Shown piece after piece: positions 7,392 to 15,723 of a DNA stretch of 64,000 nucleotides (its first letter is position 1; each line of letters begins with the position of its first letter). The notes under the pieces were generated by a model. That model was not told the origin of the DNA. It ran no database searches and worked only from the letters and a program-made list of their open reading frames with translations. The translations under genes were made by a program, and so were the position numbers. The stretch comes from Pelagimonas sp. (GTDB taxonomy: Bacteria; Pseudomonadota; Alphaproteobacteria; Rhodobacterales; Rhodobacteraceae): assembly GCA_025210345.1 (NCBI GenBank), contig JAOARX010000035.1:1-64000 (forward strand), given 5' to 3'.

Positions 7392-10222
7392 CCTATTTAA
7401 CCCATCGGCTCCTGGCCGTTGTTGTGGCCCTGACATGCTGTGTCGGGGCCGCTTTTGCTCAAGAAACCCAAAACCATGCGCCTGGGGCCGTCCAGGCCGT
7501 CGTTGAGGCACCCGACTATGTGCGCTGGAGCGAACGGGCGGTGCGGGTCGAAGAAACTCTGGCCGAAGGCGGCGCATCGGGGACGACGCTTCAGGCGATG
7601 CGCAGTCAACTGGCCGATTGGCGCGAGCAGTTCCAGCATGAACTGGACCGCAAGACGGCGCGGATCGGGGCGTTGGAAACCCAGCTTGAGGCGCTTGGCC
7701 CGGCCCCGGATGAGGGGATGAGCGAATCTGAAGAGGTCGCTGCGCGCCGCAGTGAGCTGACCACGCAGCTTGACGAATTGCGCGCGCCTGCCGCCCTCGC
7801 GGAAGAGGCGCGGGCGCGGGCGGCGGGGTTGATCGATGAGATTGACGCAGTGCTGCGGGCGCGCAGCCTGCCGGACTATGAGCTATGGGCGCGGGTCGCC
7901 ACCGAGGCCGAGGCCAAGCTGGTCAACACAACAGCATCGGACACGGTGCTTGAAACCCTGCGCGGCGATATTGCCACCTGGCGCGAAGAATTCCTGGCGG
8001 TTCAGGATGCGAATAAAACCCGCCTTGCGACCCTGCAAGCGCAGCTTGACACGCTGGGGGCGCCGCCGGAAGATGGCGAAGAGGCCCCGGAACTTGCACA
8101 AAGGCGCGCGGAACTGACCGATCAGATCGCGCAACTTCAGGCACCGGCCCTGCGCGCCGACGAAGCCTATACCCGCGCGGATGGGATCATCGGTGAGATC
8201 GACAGCATCATTCGCACCCGTCAGACCGATGCGCTCTTGTCCGTCAGCGCCTCTCCTTTGAACCCGACCTATTGGTCCGGGGCCTGGCAGGCCTTTGTCG
8301 GGTCGTTCAATGCCGCGGGCAGCGAGCTGCGGATCAATCTGGCCAGTCCGATTGTCCAGTCCGAAATCAAAAGCAACTTGCCCGCTATTTTGCTGCTGGT
8401 TGTGATCGGTGTCACGCTGATCGCGCGCGGGCGCCGTTGGGCGGGGCAAACCGTGGCACATGTGCGCGGCACGTCCAAGCGCAGCTCGGGCAGTTTCTGG
8501 TCGCTGGTCTTGTCCTTCGGGCAGGTGGTTTTGCCGCTTTTGGGCATTCTCGCGATTTCCATGGCCGGATTGGTCAGCGGCGTCGCGGGGACCCGCTGGG
8601 AGCTGATCCTTGTTGCCTTGCCCGTGGTGGCCGCCATGGTGCTGGGGCTGAGATGGCTGGCGGATTGCTGTTTCCACGACAATGACGCGCTGGTGATCCT
8701 GCCCATCGACCCCCAAGACCGGCCGCGCGCGCGCCGCTATGCAACATGGCTGGCGGTGATCTTGGGGCTTGAGGCGGTTCTGGACCTGTTTGCGCAGCTT
8801 GATCGCTATACCACCGAGACCCAAGCCGTTCTGGGCTTTCCGCTGTTGGTGGTCGCGGGTATCTTTCTGGTGCAATTGGGGCGGGTGCGCAGCCTCCCGC
8901 CCACGTCGGATGACACCGATGAGGCGCATCCCTCCACCTTCCGGCAAAACCTGGCCACGTTGATCGGCCGTGCGGCCATCGGTCTTGGTGCGCTGGGGCC
9001 GGTCATGGCCGCGATCGGCTATACCCGGCTGGGCGAAGGCATGGTCTATCCCACGATCCTGACCATGGGTCTGATCGGGGCCGTGCTGGTCTTGCAGCGT
9101 GGATTGTCCAAGCTCTATGTGGCCTTCGCCGGAGAAGCCGCCAACGAACAAGACAGCCTGCTGCCCGTGCTGGGCGGCGGTGTTCTGACGGTTCTGGCCC
9201 TGCCGCCCCTGGCGCTGATCTGGGGGGCGCGGGTCTCTGACCTGACCGAAGTCTGGGCGCGATTCCGCGAAGGGTTTCAGCTTGGCGAGACGCGCATTTC
9301 CCCGACGGATTTCCTGTTGGTGATCGTGGTCTTTACCGTGGGCTATATGCTGACACGGATGATCCAGGGGGCGCTGCGCAGCTCTGTCTTGCCGAAAACA
9401 GGGATCGAACCTGGCTCGCAAAATGCGATTGTCTCGGGTGTGGGCTATGTGGGGATCTTCCTAGCCGCGGTGGTTGCGATCACCACGGGGGGGCTTGATC
9501 TGTCGTCGCTGGCCATTGTTGCCGGTGCGCTGTCTGTCGGGATCGGTTTTGGCCTGCAAAACATCGTGTCGAACTTTGTCTCGGGCATCATCTTGCTGAT
9601 TGAACGCCCGATTTCCGAAGGCGACTGGATTGAGGTGAACGGCACCCATGGCACGGTCAAGAACATCTCGGTGCGCTCAACCCGGATCGAGACCTTTGAC
9701 CGGTTCGATGTGATCATCCCCAACTCGGATCTCGTGTCGGGGCGGGTTTCGAACTATACGCATGGCAATGTTCTGGGGCGTCTGATTGTCAGCGTGGGCG
9801 TGGCCTATGGCAATGACACCCGCAAGATCGAAAGCATCCTTTTGGACATCGCGCGTCAGCATCCCCTGGTGCTGATGAACCCGGCGCCCTACGTGTATTT
9901 CAAGGGGTTCGGTGCCGACAGTCTCGATTTCGAGATCCGCGCGATCCTGAGCAATGTGAACAATTCGCTGGGCGCCCGGACGGAAATCAACCACCAGATC
10001 GTCGAACGGTTTGCCGCCGAAGGGATCGAAATTCCCTTTGCGCAGCGCGATATCTGGATCCGCAACCCCGAAGCGCTGTCGGGCAAGGCCACAGCGCAAC
10101 AGTCCGCTGCGGGCAGCCTGAAGCCCGGCCAGGGGACGGCGCTTGGCCGCGAAGAGGACGGAGACGCAGACGGGGAATCCGGTGGTGAAGCCGTTGGGGA
10201 AGCAGGCGGAGGCGAGCTATGA
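7388..10222 (+). CDS. Large MscS-type mechanosensitive channel with DUF3772 N-terminus
   Basis: 944 aa from the ATG at 7388, which overlaps the cysK stop and gives a clear signal peptide (MTYLTHRLLAVVVALTCCVGAAFAQE). Residues about 30-285 are a periplasmic alpha-helical region with two tandem similar units (each with an R-x-AEL-T-x-QL-x-x-LR/QAPA pattern), DUF3772-like. A run of about ten membrane helices follows, then the MscS pore (GGLDLSSLAIVAGALSVGIGFGLQNIVSNFVSG, about 700-735) and cytoplasmic beta and C-terminal domains ending in a Gly/Glu-rich acidic tail. It should release solutes on hypo-osmotic shock. Overlaps alaX by four bases. Confidence 0.9.
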   Translation: MTYLTHRLLAVVVALTCCVGAAFAQETQNHAPGAVQAVVEAPDYVRWSERAVRVEETLAEGGASGTTLQAMRSQLADWREQFQHELDRKTARIGALETQLEALGPAPDEGMSESEEVAARRSELTTQLDELRAPAALAEEARARAAGLIDEIDAVLRARSLPDYELWARVATEAEAKLVNTTASDTVLETLRGDIATWREEFLAVQDANKTRLATLQAQLDTLGAPPEDGEEAPELAQRRAELTDQIAQLQAPALRADEAYTRADGIIGEIDSIIRTRQTDALLSVSASPLNPTYWSGAWQAFVGSFNAAGSELRINLASPIVQSEIKSNLPAILLLVVIGVTLIARGRRWAGQTVAHVRGTSKRSSGSFWSLVLSFGQVVLPLLGILAISMAGLVSGVAGTRWELILVALPVVAAMVLGLRWLADCCFHDNDALVILPIDPQDRPRARRYATWLAVILGLEAVLDLFAQLDRYTTETQAVLGFPLLVVAGIFLVQLGRVRSLPPTSDDTDEAHPSTFRQNLATLIGRAAIGLGALGPVMAAIGYTRLGEGMVYPTILTMGLIGAVLVLQRGLSKLYVAFAGEAANEQDSLLPVLGGGVLTVLALPPLALIWGARVSDLTEVWARFREGFQLGETRISPTDFLLVIVVFTVGYMLTRMIQGALRSSVLPKTGIEPGSQNAIVSGVGYVGIFLAAVVAITTGGLDLSSLAIVAGALSVGIGFGLQNIVSNFVSGIILLIERPISEGDWIEVNGTHGTVKNISVRSTRIETFDRFDVIIPNSDLVSGRVSNYTHGNVLGRLIVSVGVAYGNDTRKIESILLDIARQHPLVLMNPAPYVYFKGFGADSLDFEIRAILSNVNNSLGARTEINHQIVERFAAEGIEIPFAQRDIWIRNPEALSGKATAQQSAAGSLKPGQGTALGREEDGDADGESGGEAVGEAGGGEL

Positions 10223-10935
10223 CCGAACTACTCTACCGTGAAGATCCCTACGCGCGCGAAGCGCCGGGGCGTGTTGTCGGGCATACGGATGAGGGCGGCG
10301 TGATCGTGTCCCCCTGCCTGTTTTATCCCACGGGTGGGGGACAGCCCGGAGACAGCGGCTGGCTGGAATGGGATGGGCAGAAACTGCCCATCGCCACGGC
10401 GGTCAAAGGCGAAAACGGGCTGTCCGTGCTGGTTCCCTCCGAACCGATGGCCCTGCCACCAAAGGGTGCACATGTGGTTCAGGTTCTGGATTGGGAACGC
10501 AGACATCGGCACATGCGCGTCCATACGGCGCTGCATTTGCTCAGCGTCGTGATCCCGCTGCCGGTGACCGGTGGCCAGATCGGCGCGCAAAAGGGGCGTC
10601 TGGATTTCCTGATGCCCGAGCCCCCGACGGATAAGCCGGCGTTGGAACAGTCTTTGAGCGCGTTGATTGATCTCGATCTTGAAGTTACCGAAAGCTGGAT
10701 CACCGATGCGGAGTTGGCGGCCAATCCCGAGTTGGTGAAAACCATGTCCGTGATGCCTCCAAGCGGCGCAGGGCAGGTGCGGCTTGTGCGGATCGGCGAT
10801 GGGGTTAGGCAGGTTGACCTGCAGCCTTGCGGCGGCACCCATGTGGCGCGCACCAGTGAGATCGGAGAGGTCCGGCTGGGCAAGATCGAAAACAAGGGCA
10901 AGCAGAACCGCCGTGTGAACCTTTTGCTGGAGTGA
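10219..10935 (+). CDS. alaX: Alanyl-tRNA editing protein (AlaX type)
   Basis: 238 aa, stand-alone editing domain related to the C-terminal half of AlaRS. Zinc ligands are visible: H102 and H106 in RVHTALHLLS, C204 and H208 in LQPCGGTHVA. The YPTGGGQPGDSG motif (about 36-47) is the alanine-editing glycine-rich signature of AlaX-M. It deacylates Ser-tRNA(Ala) or Gly-tRNA(Ala). Last gene of the overlapping cysK-mscS-alaX group. Confidence 0.88.
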   Translation: MTELLYREDPYAREAPGRVVGHTDEGGVIVSPCLFYPTGGGQPGDSGWLEWDGQKLPIATAVKGENGLSVLVPSEPMALPPKGAHVVQVLDWERRHRHMRVHTALHLLSVVIPLPVTGGQIGAQKGRLDFLMPEPPTDKPALEQSLSALIDLDLEVTESWITDAELAANPELVKTMSVMPPSGAGQVRLVRIGDGVRQVDLQPCGGTHVARTSEIGEVRLGKIENKGKQNRRVNLLLE

Positions 10936-11123
10936 CATCCCAGTCACTTGGCCTTGTTCAGGGGATTGTATGGCGGGGCACATACCGCTGATCAGGCGCA
11001 GATCGGGGCTTTTTGCGCAAAAGTATGGGGGGCTCGCCCATTTCGCAGGTTTGTCCCCCTAAAGCGTGGGGCAGGCCCGCCACGGGTTTCTTTACCATCG
11101 GTATGGTGGGAAAGGAGTAACCA

Positions 11124-12530
11124 GTGGATGTTCGACACGCGCCCCCGGCCTCGGATTTGGAATGGACCGTACGCGCCCCTTTGACAGTTGAGACGCCAAC
11201 CGGACAGGTGGTGAAAATCACGCGCTGGTCGCTCTCGCGTCTGGAGTGGCCCAAGACGGGCGGGGTTCCCCCAGAGACTGGCACGTTGACGGTCCCCTTT
11301 CACGGGGTCGACGTTCGATTTCCCATACGCCTTTCGAAAACCGCGGATGGCCAGCATGTTGAACTGCGCGGGCTAAGCGGTCGTCAGCGCGAAACACTGG
11401 CCTTGTTCTATCGGTCTTTGCTGTCGGGGCGGATGGCCAGCAGCAGTGACATGATCACCAGCCTCGACACACCCCTGGACCTTGTGCCCATGGAGCAAAC
11501 CGAGGCAGAGGCCAGCCCCCAGATGTCGGGATCTCTGCCGCGCACATTGCGCACGGTTCTGAACGTGGGGACATGGTTGATCTTGGCGGCCTTGGTTGTC
11601 GCGGTCCTTGGCCATAACATCTTTACTTCTTTGAACCGGATCGACATTCAACATGGCCGCGTCATTGCCTCGATCATTGACGTGACAGACGCCCCGCGCG
11701 GTCAGGTTGCGAGGGGTCTGGTGACCCCCGGACAGCGGGTCAGCAGTGGGGACATCCTGATTGCGATGCGCGACCCTGACCTGGAAGAAAAGCTGGTAGC
11801 CAATGACATTGAGCGGGCGCAGGTGCAACACGCGTTGACCACGCTTACGGCGGATCTGGCGGGGCTGATGGCCGTGCAAGACGACGGGGTCCGGATGGTC
11901 CGGGCATCGCGGCTATATACCAAACATATAGGGGGTGGGGGATTTGACGATCTTCGCGCCACCTGGATCGCGATCCGCCAGCGTGACAGGCGACTGGCGG
12001 ACCAGGTGAACCCGGCGGCGCTGGTTGCCAGCTTGCTGGAGGATGAAATCAAGGCTCGTTCCGCCACGCTGGAAACGCTGATCGCGGCGCGCAACGCGAC
12101 CATGCAGTGGGTTCAGGCCAATCATGTGCGTGCCCCACAAGACGGTGTTGTCCTTGGGATCCAAGCCAGACCGGGGGCGGCATTTTCCAAGGACATGATT
12201 CAGTTCGAAGCCAACGCGCCCCGCCAGACCATGGGCTGGGTGTCAGAGCGCTTTGCGGAAACGGTGCATATCGGCATGCCGGCCAGCATCGGGCGGAATG
12301 AAAATGGCGACCGCATCACCCTTGACGCGGTCATCACCGATGTTCAGGCGGGGCACCACCCCGAACGCCCGGGAGATTTCGGGATCATCGTGACCGTCGC
12401 TCCGCTTGCTGGCGCGGGTCCGTCGCGTGATCTGTTGCGTTTGGGGGCGCCTGTCAACCTTGAGGCACAGCGCCAGCTGGGGGCACGGTTGCAGAAGTGG
12501 TGGTCGCAGCTTTGGGTCCGTGATGCGTAG
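11124..12530 (+). CDS. Alg44-like inner-membrane protein (PilZ-like plus HlyD-like)
   Basis: 468 aa; GTG start with AAAGGAG 8 bp upstream. Residues about 10-115 resemble the PilZ domain of Alg44, ending GLSGRQRETLALFYRSLLSG. The c-di-GMP motifs are poor: RxxxR is absent and the D/N-x-S-x-x-G element reads R-W-S-L-S-R. One membrane helix (about 150-172, VGTWLILAALVVAVLGH) is followed by a periplasmic membrane-fusion-like region with an interrupted lipoyl/barrel fold (RGLVTPGQRVSSGDILIAMRDP, and VRAPQDGVVLGIQARPG). In alginate systems Alg44 partners the Alg8 glycosyltransferase, and the next gene encodes such a partner, overlapping by eight bases. Confidence 0.75.
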   Translation: MDVRHAPPASDLEWTVRAPLTVETPTGQVVKITRWSLSRLEWPKTGGVPPETGTLTVPFHGVDVRFPIRLSKTADGQHVELRGLSGRQRETLALFYRSLLSGRMASSSDMITSLDTPLDLVPMEQTEAEASPQMSGSLPRTLRTVLNVGTWLILAALVVAVLGHNIFTSLNRIDIQHGRVIASIIDVTDAPRGQVARGLVTPGQRVSSGDILIAMRDPDLEEKLVANDIERAQVQHALTTLTADLAGLMAVQDDGVRMVRASRLYTKHIGGGGFDDLRATWIAIRQRDRRLADQVNPAALVASLLEDEIKARSATLETLIAARNATMQWVQANHVRAPQDGVVLGIQARPGAAFSKDMIQFEANAPRQTMGWVSERFAETVHIGMPASIGRNENGDRITLDAVITDVQAGHHPERPGDFGIIVTVAPLAGAGPSRDLLRLGAPVNLEAQRQLGARLQKWWSQLWVRDA

Positions 12531-14112
12531 TCCCGAAAGCGAATATGCCTTTGACAAGGATCTGACCAGGCGGCTGGGGGATCTGCAAACCCCGTCCCCC
12601 AGTTATTTTGCCAAATGGTCTTTGCCGCAGGCCACGTGTTTTCTGATGGTATTCATGGGGTTGCTCTGGCTTTTGACCCATGTGCCCAACCGCTTTTTCA
12701 ACCCGTCTGTGCTGAACATCACCATGGTGTTGGGCAGTTTGGGGTTTTGGCGGTTTGGCTGGTGGTTCACCCATGCGCTTCGGGCGCAGATCTTTGCGCG
12801 AACCCGCTGGCCGGGCATGCGCCGGCGCGCCGATGCGGTCTGGCAGGCGGGCTGGCGGCCCAAGCGGTTGTTCGTGCAGATGACCACCTATTACGAAGAA
12901 CCGTCGATCACCAAGCGGGTCATTGGCTCGGTTTTGGGGCAAATTCGGCGCGAAGGCATCCCGACCACCATCTACGTTGGCACGGGCAGCGCCTATGATG
13001 AGATGATCATCCGTGATTTCGTCGAAACCTACGCCCAGGACATCCCGGTGGACTTGGCCCAGTTGGTCTTTATCCGTCAGAACCAGCCGGGCAAGCGCAT
13101 GGCGATCGGGTTGATCCTGCGCGCGATCTGTCGGGCTGGGGCGTCCCCGGATGATCTTGTGATCTTTATGGATGGGGATGCGCTTTTCGGCTTTGACGTG
13201 ATGCGCAAGACCCTGCCCATGTTCGCGGTCGACCCCGACCTGCAGGCACTGACCACCGATGAAGAGGTGATTTGCTACGGCCCGGCCTGGATTTCCAAGT
13301 GGCTGGACATGCGGTTTGCCCAACGGCGTTTGGCGATGCAAAGCCACGCCTTGTCCGGGCGGGTTCTGACCTTGACCGGGCGTATGAGCGTCTTTCGTGC
13401 CAATCACATTCTGAACGAACGTTTTATACGCACAATCGAGGCCGACCACCTGAGCCACTGGCTTTGGGGGCGGTTTCGGTTTCTGTCGGGGGACGACAAA
13501 TCGACGTGGTATCACCTGTTAAGTGTGGGTGCCAAAATGACCTATGTGCCCGACGCCACCGTCTATACCATTGAGGTGATCAAGGAAAACGGGCTGATGC
13601 GCATGGTGCAGAATTTCCGGCGCTGGTCGGGAAATATGCTGCGCAATGGCAGCCGGGCGATTGCCCTGGGGCCTCGGGCCATGCCGGTGTTCATCTGGTG
13701 GTGCGTGGTTGATCAGCGCATTGCCATGTGGACCATGATGGTCAGCCCGGTGATGGCCGTTCTGGGTAGCATGGTCGCCCCGGGCTATTTTTGGAACTGC
13801 ATCATCTGGGTGCTGTTTTCCCGCGTTGTTCTAAGTCTTTTCCTGTTTGGATACAGCCGCCGCGCAGATATGACATGGCCGTTTATCCTGTATTTCAATC
13901 AGGTGATTAACGCCTCGGTGAAGATCTTTATGATCTTTCATCTGTCCAAACAGAAATGGTCCAACCGAGGCAATCAAAGCGCCGGAAATGGTGGCGGCGG
14001 GCTGGAAACGGTGAAAAACGGATTTGCCAAGTTTCAACTGACCACCGCGGTGGCCGGTTTCGTGACCATGGTGATGATGTATATGGGGCTGATCGAGCAT
14101 CCCTTTCAGTAA
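12523..14112 (+). CDS. Alg8-like processive family-2 glycosyltransferase
   Basis: 529 aa from ATG 12523, inside the end of the Alg44-like gene. Two N-terminal membrane segments (about 34-52 and 60-85), a cytoplasmic GT2 domain with FMDGDALFGFD (DxD, about 216-226), LSGDDKSTW (about 323-331) and the Q-x-x-R-W motif in MVQNFRRWSGNMLR (about 362-375), then C-terminal membrane helices. This is the layout of polymer-extruding synthases (Alg8, hyaluronan and cellulose synthases). With the AlgD-like gene next door, GDP-mannuronate polymerisation is the most likely activity; the actual polymer is inferred. Confidence 0.82.
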   Translation: MRSPESEYAFDKDLTRRLGDLQTPSPSYFAKWSLPQATCFLMVFMGLLWLLTHVPNRFFNPSVLNITMVLGSLGFWRFGWWFTHALRAQIFARTRWPGMRRRADAVWQAGWRPKRLFVQMTTYYEEPSITKRVIGSVLGQIRREGIPTTIYVGTGSAYDEMIIRDFVETYAQDIPVDLAQLVFIRQNQPGKRMAIGLILRAICRAGASPDDLVIFMDGDALFGFDVMRKTLPMFAVDPDLQALTTDEEVICYGPAWISKWLDMRFAQRRLAMQSHALSGRVLTLTGRMSVFRANHILNERFIRTIEADHLSHWLWGRFRFLSGDDKSTWYHLLSVGAKMTYVPDATVYTIEVIKENGLMRMVQNFRRWSGNMLRNGSRAIALGPRAMPVFIWWCVVDQRIAMWTMMVSPVMAVLGSMVAPGYFWNCIIWVLFSRVVLSLFLFGYSRRADMTWPFILYFNQVINASVKIFMIFHLSKQKWSNRGNQSAGNGGGGLETVKNGFAKFQLTTAVAGFVTMVMMYMGLIEHPFQ

Positions 14113-14301
14113 TCCCAGGCGGGCGGCGGCGATCACGTTGGTGGGGATACCCGGTTAAACCATCCAGTGAAACGCCAAAGGTTTGCCCCGGCCACCCTTT
14201 CGTATACCCTTCGGCACTTAAGCGGTTCAATATGCGCGAATTTTACAAAAATTAATTTAAAACAGGGTGTTACATTTTCCTCGAGTAATGAGGAGACTGC
14301 C

Positions 14302-15696
14302 ATGGAACATCAAGATTTCACCAAAGTAGAGGCCCGGATCATCCCGGCGACGCAGGCGCGCAACCTGGTGATCAGTGTCGCGGGATTGGGGTATGTTGGC
14401 GCGGTCTCAACCGCCTGTCTGGCCTCGCTTGGGCATCGTGTGATTGGCATTGATGTCGATCGGCGCAAAATGGCGTCGATCGGCCGGGGGCAAAGCCCCA
14501 TCCACGAAGACGGTCTGGAAGAGCTGTTGCGTCAGGGTGTTGCACAGGGTCGCATTCGGACCGGCGAAGATCTTGCCCGCGCGGTGCGTGAGAGCGACGT
14601 GACCTTCGTTTCGGTCGGAACCCCGACAGCCAGCGATGGTGGCTGCGACTATGGCTATATCGAACAGGCGGCGCGCTCGATGGCGGTGGGGCTTTGTCAG
14701 AAATCTGGCTTTCATGTCTTTGTCATGCGGTGTTCGATCCCGCCTGGCACCACCATGGGCGTCTTGGTTCCGATCCTGGAAAAGATGTCTGGCAAAAAGG
14801 CGGGTCGCGATTTCGGGGTCTGCTTCAACCCCGAATTCCTGCGCGAAGGGGTGGCGATTGACGACTTTCGCAATCCTCCAAAGACGGTGATCGGGACCAG
14901 TGATTTTCGCACCGCCGAGATCATGCAGGGGATCTATCAACCGGTTGACCGCTCTCCGGTCCTGACCACGGTCGAAGTGGCGGAAACCATCAAATATGTC
15001 GACAACGTCTGGCACGCGACCAAGGTCTGCTTTGCAAACGAGGTCGGGCGTCTGTGCAAACCGCTTGAGGTCGACAGCCATGAGGTGATGGAGATCTTTA
15101 CCCAGGACACAAAGCTGAACCTGTCCCCCTATTATCTTAAACCCGGTTTTGCCTATGGGGGGTCGTGCCTGCCCAAAGAGGTGCGGGCGGTGTCGCATAT
15201 CGCCAAGGAGCTGGGGGTAAGCCTGCCGTTGATCGACAATCTGGATCGTTCGAACCGGGAACAGATCGAGCAGGCGCTGGCCATGGTGCTGCAAACCGGT
15301 GCGGCCCGGGTGGGCGTGTTGGGGCTGGCCTTCAAGCCGGGGACCGACGATTTGCGCGAAAGCCCGATCCTTGAGGTCATGGCCGGGCTTAAGGATATTG
15401 GTGTTCAGCTGTCCGCACATGACTGTGCGATCACCGCTGATACGCCGATGGATGGACTCAAGGCCTATACCAAACACGGCAGCCAGGGGTTGGAGAAGCT
15501 TGCGGATGCCCTGCCGGAGATCTTGCAAGATGAGGTCGAGACCGTTGTGACGCAAAGCGACGTGGTCGTCGTCTGCCACGCCAACGAACCCTACCGAAAG
15601 GTGATTGCAACCCATCCCGAAATCCCGGTGATCGATTTGGTGCGCCTGTTTCCCGAACCGTCCACCTTCAGCCATCTCAACGGGATTGGCTGGTAA
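14302..15696 (+). CDS. algD: GDP-mannose 6-dehydrogenase-like (AlgD/UDP-Glc DH family)
   Basis: 464 aa from ATG 14302, with AGGAG 6 bp upstream. N-terminal NAD Rossmann motif VAGLGYVGAVSTACLASLGH and ID-VDRRK; the SVGTP motif; central CFNPEFLREG; catalytic cysteine in GFAYGGSCLPKEVRA (about residue 285). The GGSCLPK-D/E-V-R-A form and nearby YYLKPG favour GDP-mannose over UDP-glucose dehydrogenase, giving GDP-mannuronate, the alginate precursor. A 190-bp leader before it suggests its own promoter, but same-strand placement after the synthase genes suggests one locus. Confidence 0.82.
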   Translation: MEHQDFTKVEARIIPATQARNLVISVAGLGYVGAVSTACLASLGHRVIGIDVDRRKMASIGRGQSPIHEDGLEELLRQGVAQGRIRTGEDLARAVRESDVTFVSVGTPTASDGGCDYGYIEQAARSMAVGLCQKSGFHVFVMRCSIPPGTTMGVLVPILEKMSGKKAGRDFGVCFNPEFLREGVAIDDFRNPPKTVIGTSDFRTAEIMQGIYQPVDRSPVLTTVEVAETIKYVDNVWHATKVCFANEVGRLCKPLEVDSHEVMEIFTQDTKLNLSPYYLKPGFAYGGSCLPKEVRAVSHIAKELGVSLPLIDNLDRSNREQIEQALAMVLQTGAARVGVLGLAFKPGTDDLRESPILEVMAGLKDIGVQLSAHDCAITADTPMDGLKAYTKHGSQGLEKLADALPEILQDEVETVVTQSDVVVVCHANEPYRKVIATHPEIPVIDLVRLFPEPSTFSHLNGIGW

Positions 15697-15723
15697 TCTA
15701 GACGCTTGATGAAAGGAAAGACC

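Noticed and set aside
7883..9421. 512-residue minus-strand frame
   Set aside because: Antisense to the MscS gene; His/Gln/Arg-rich, typical of high-GC shadow frames.
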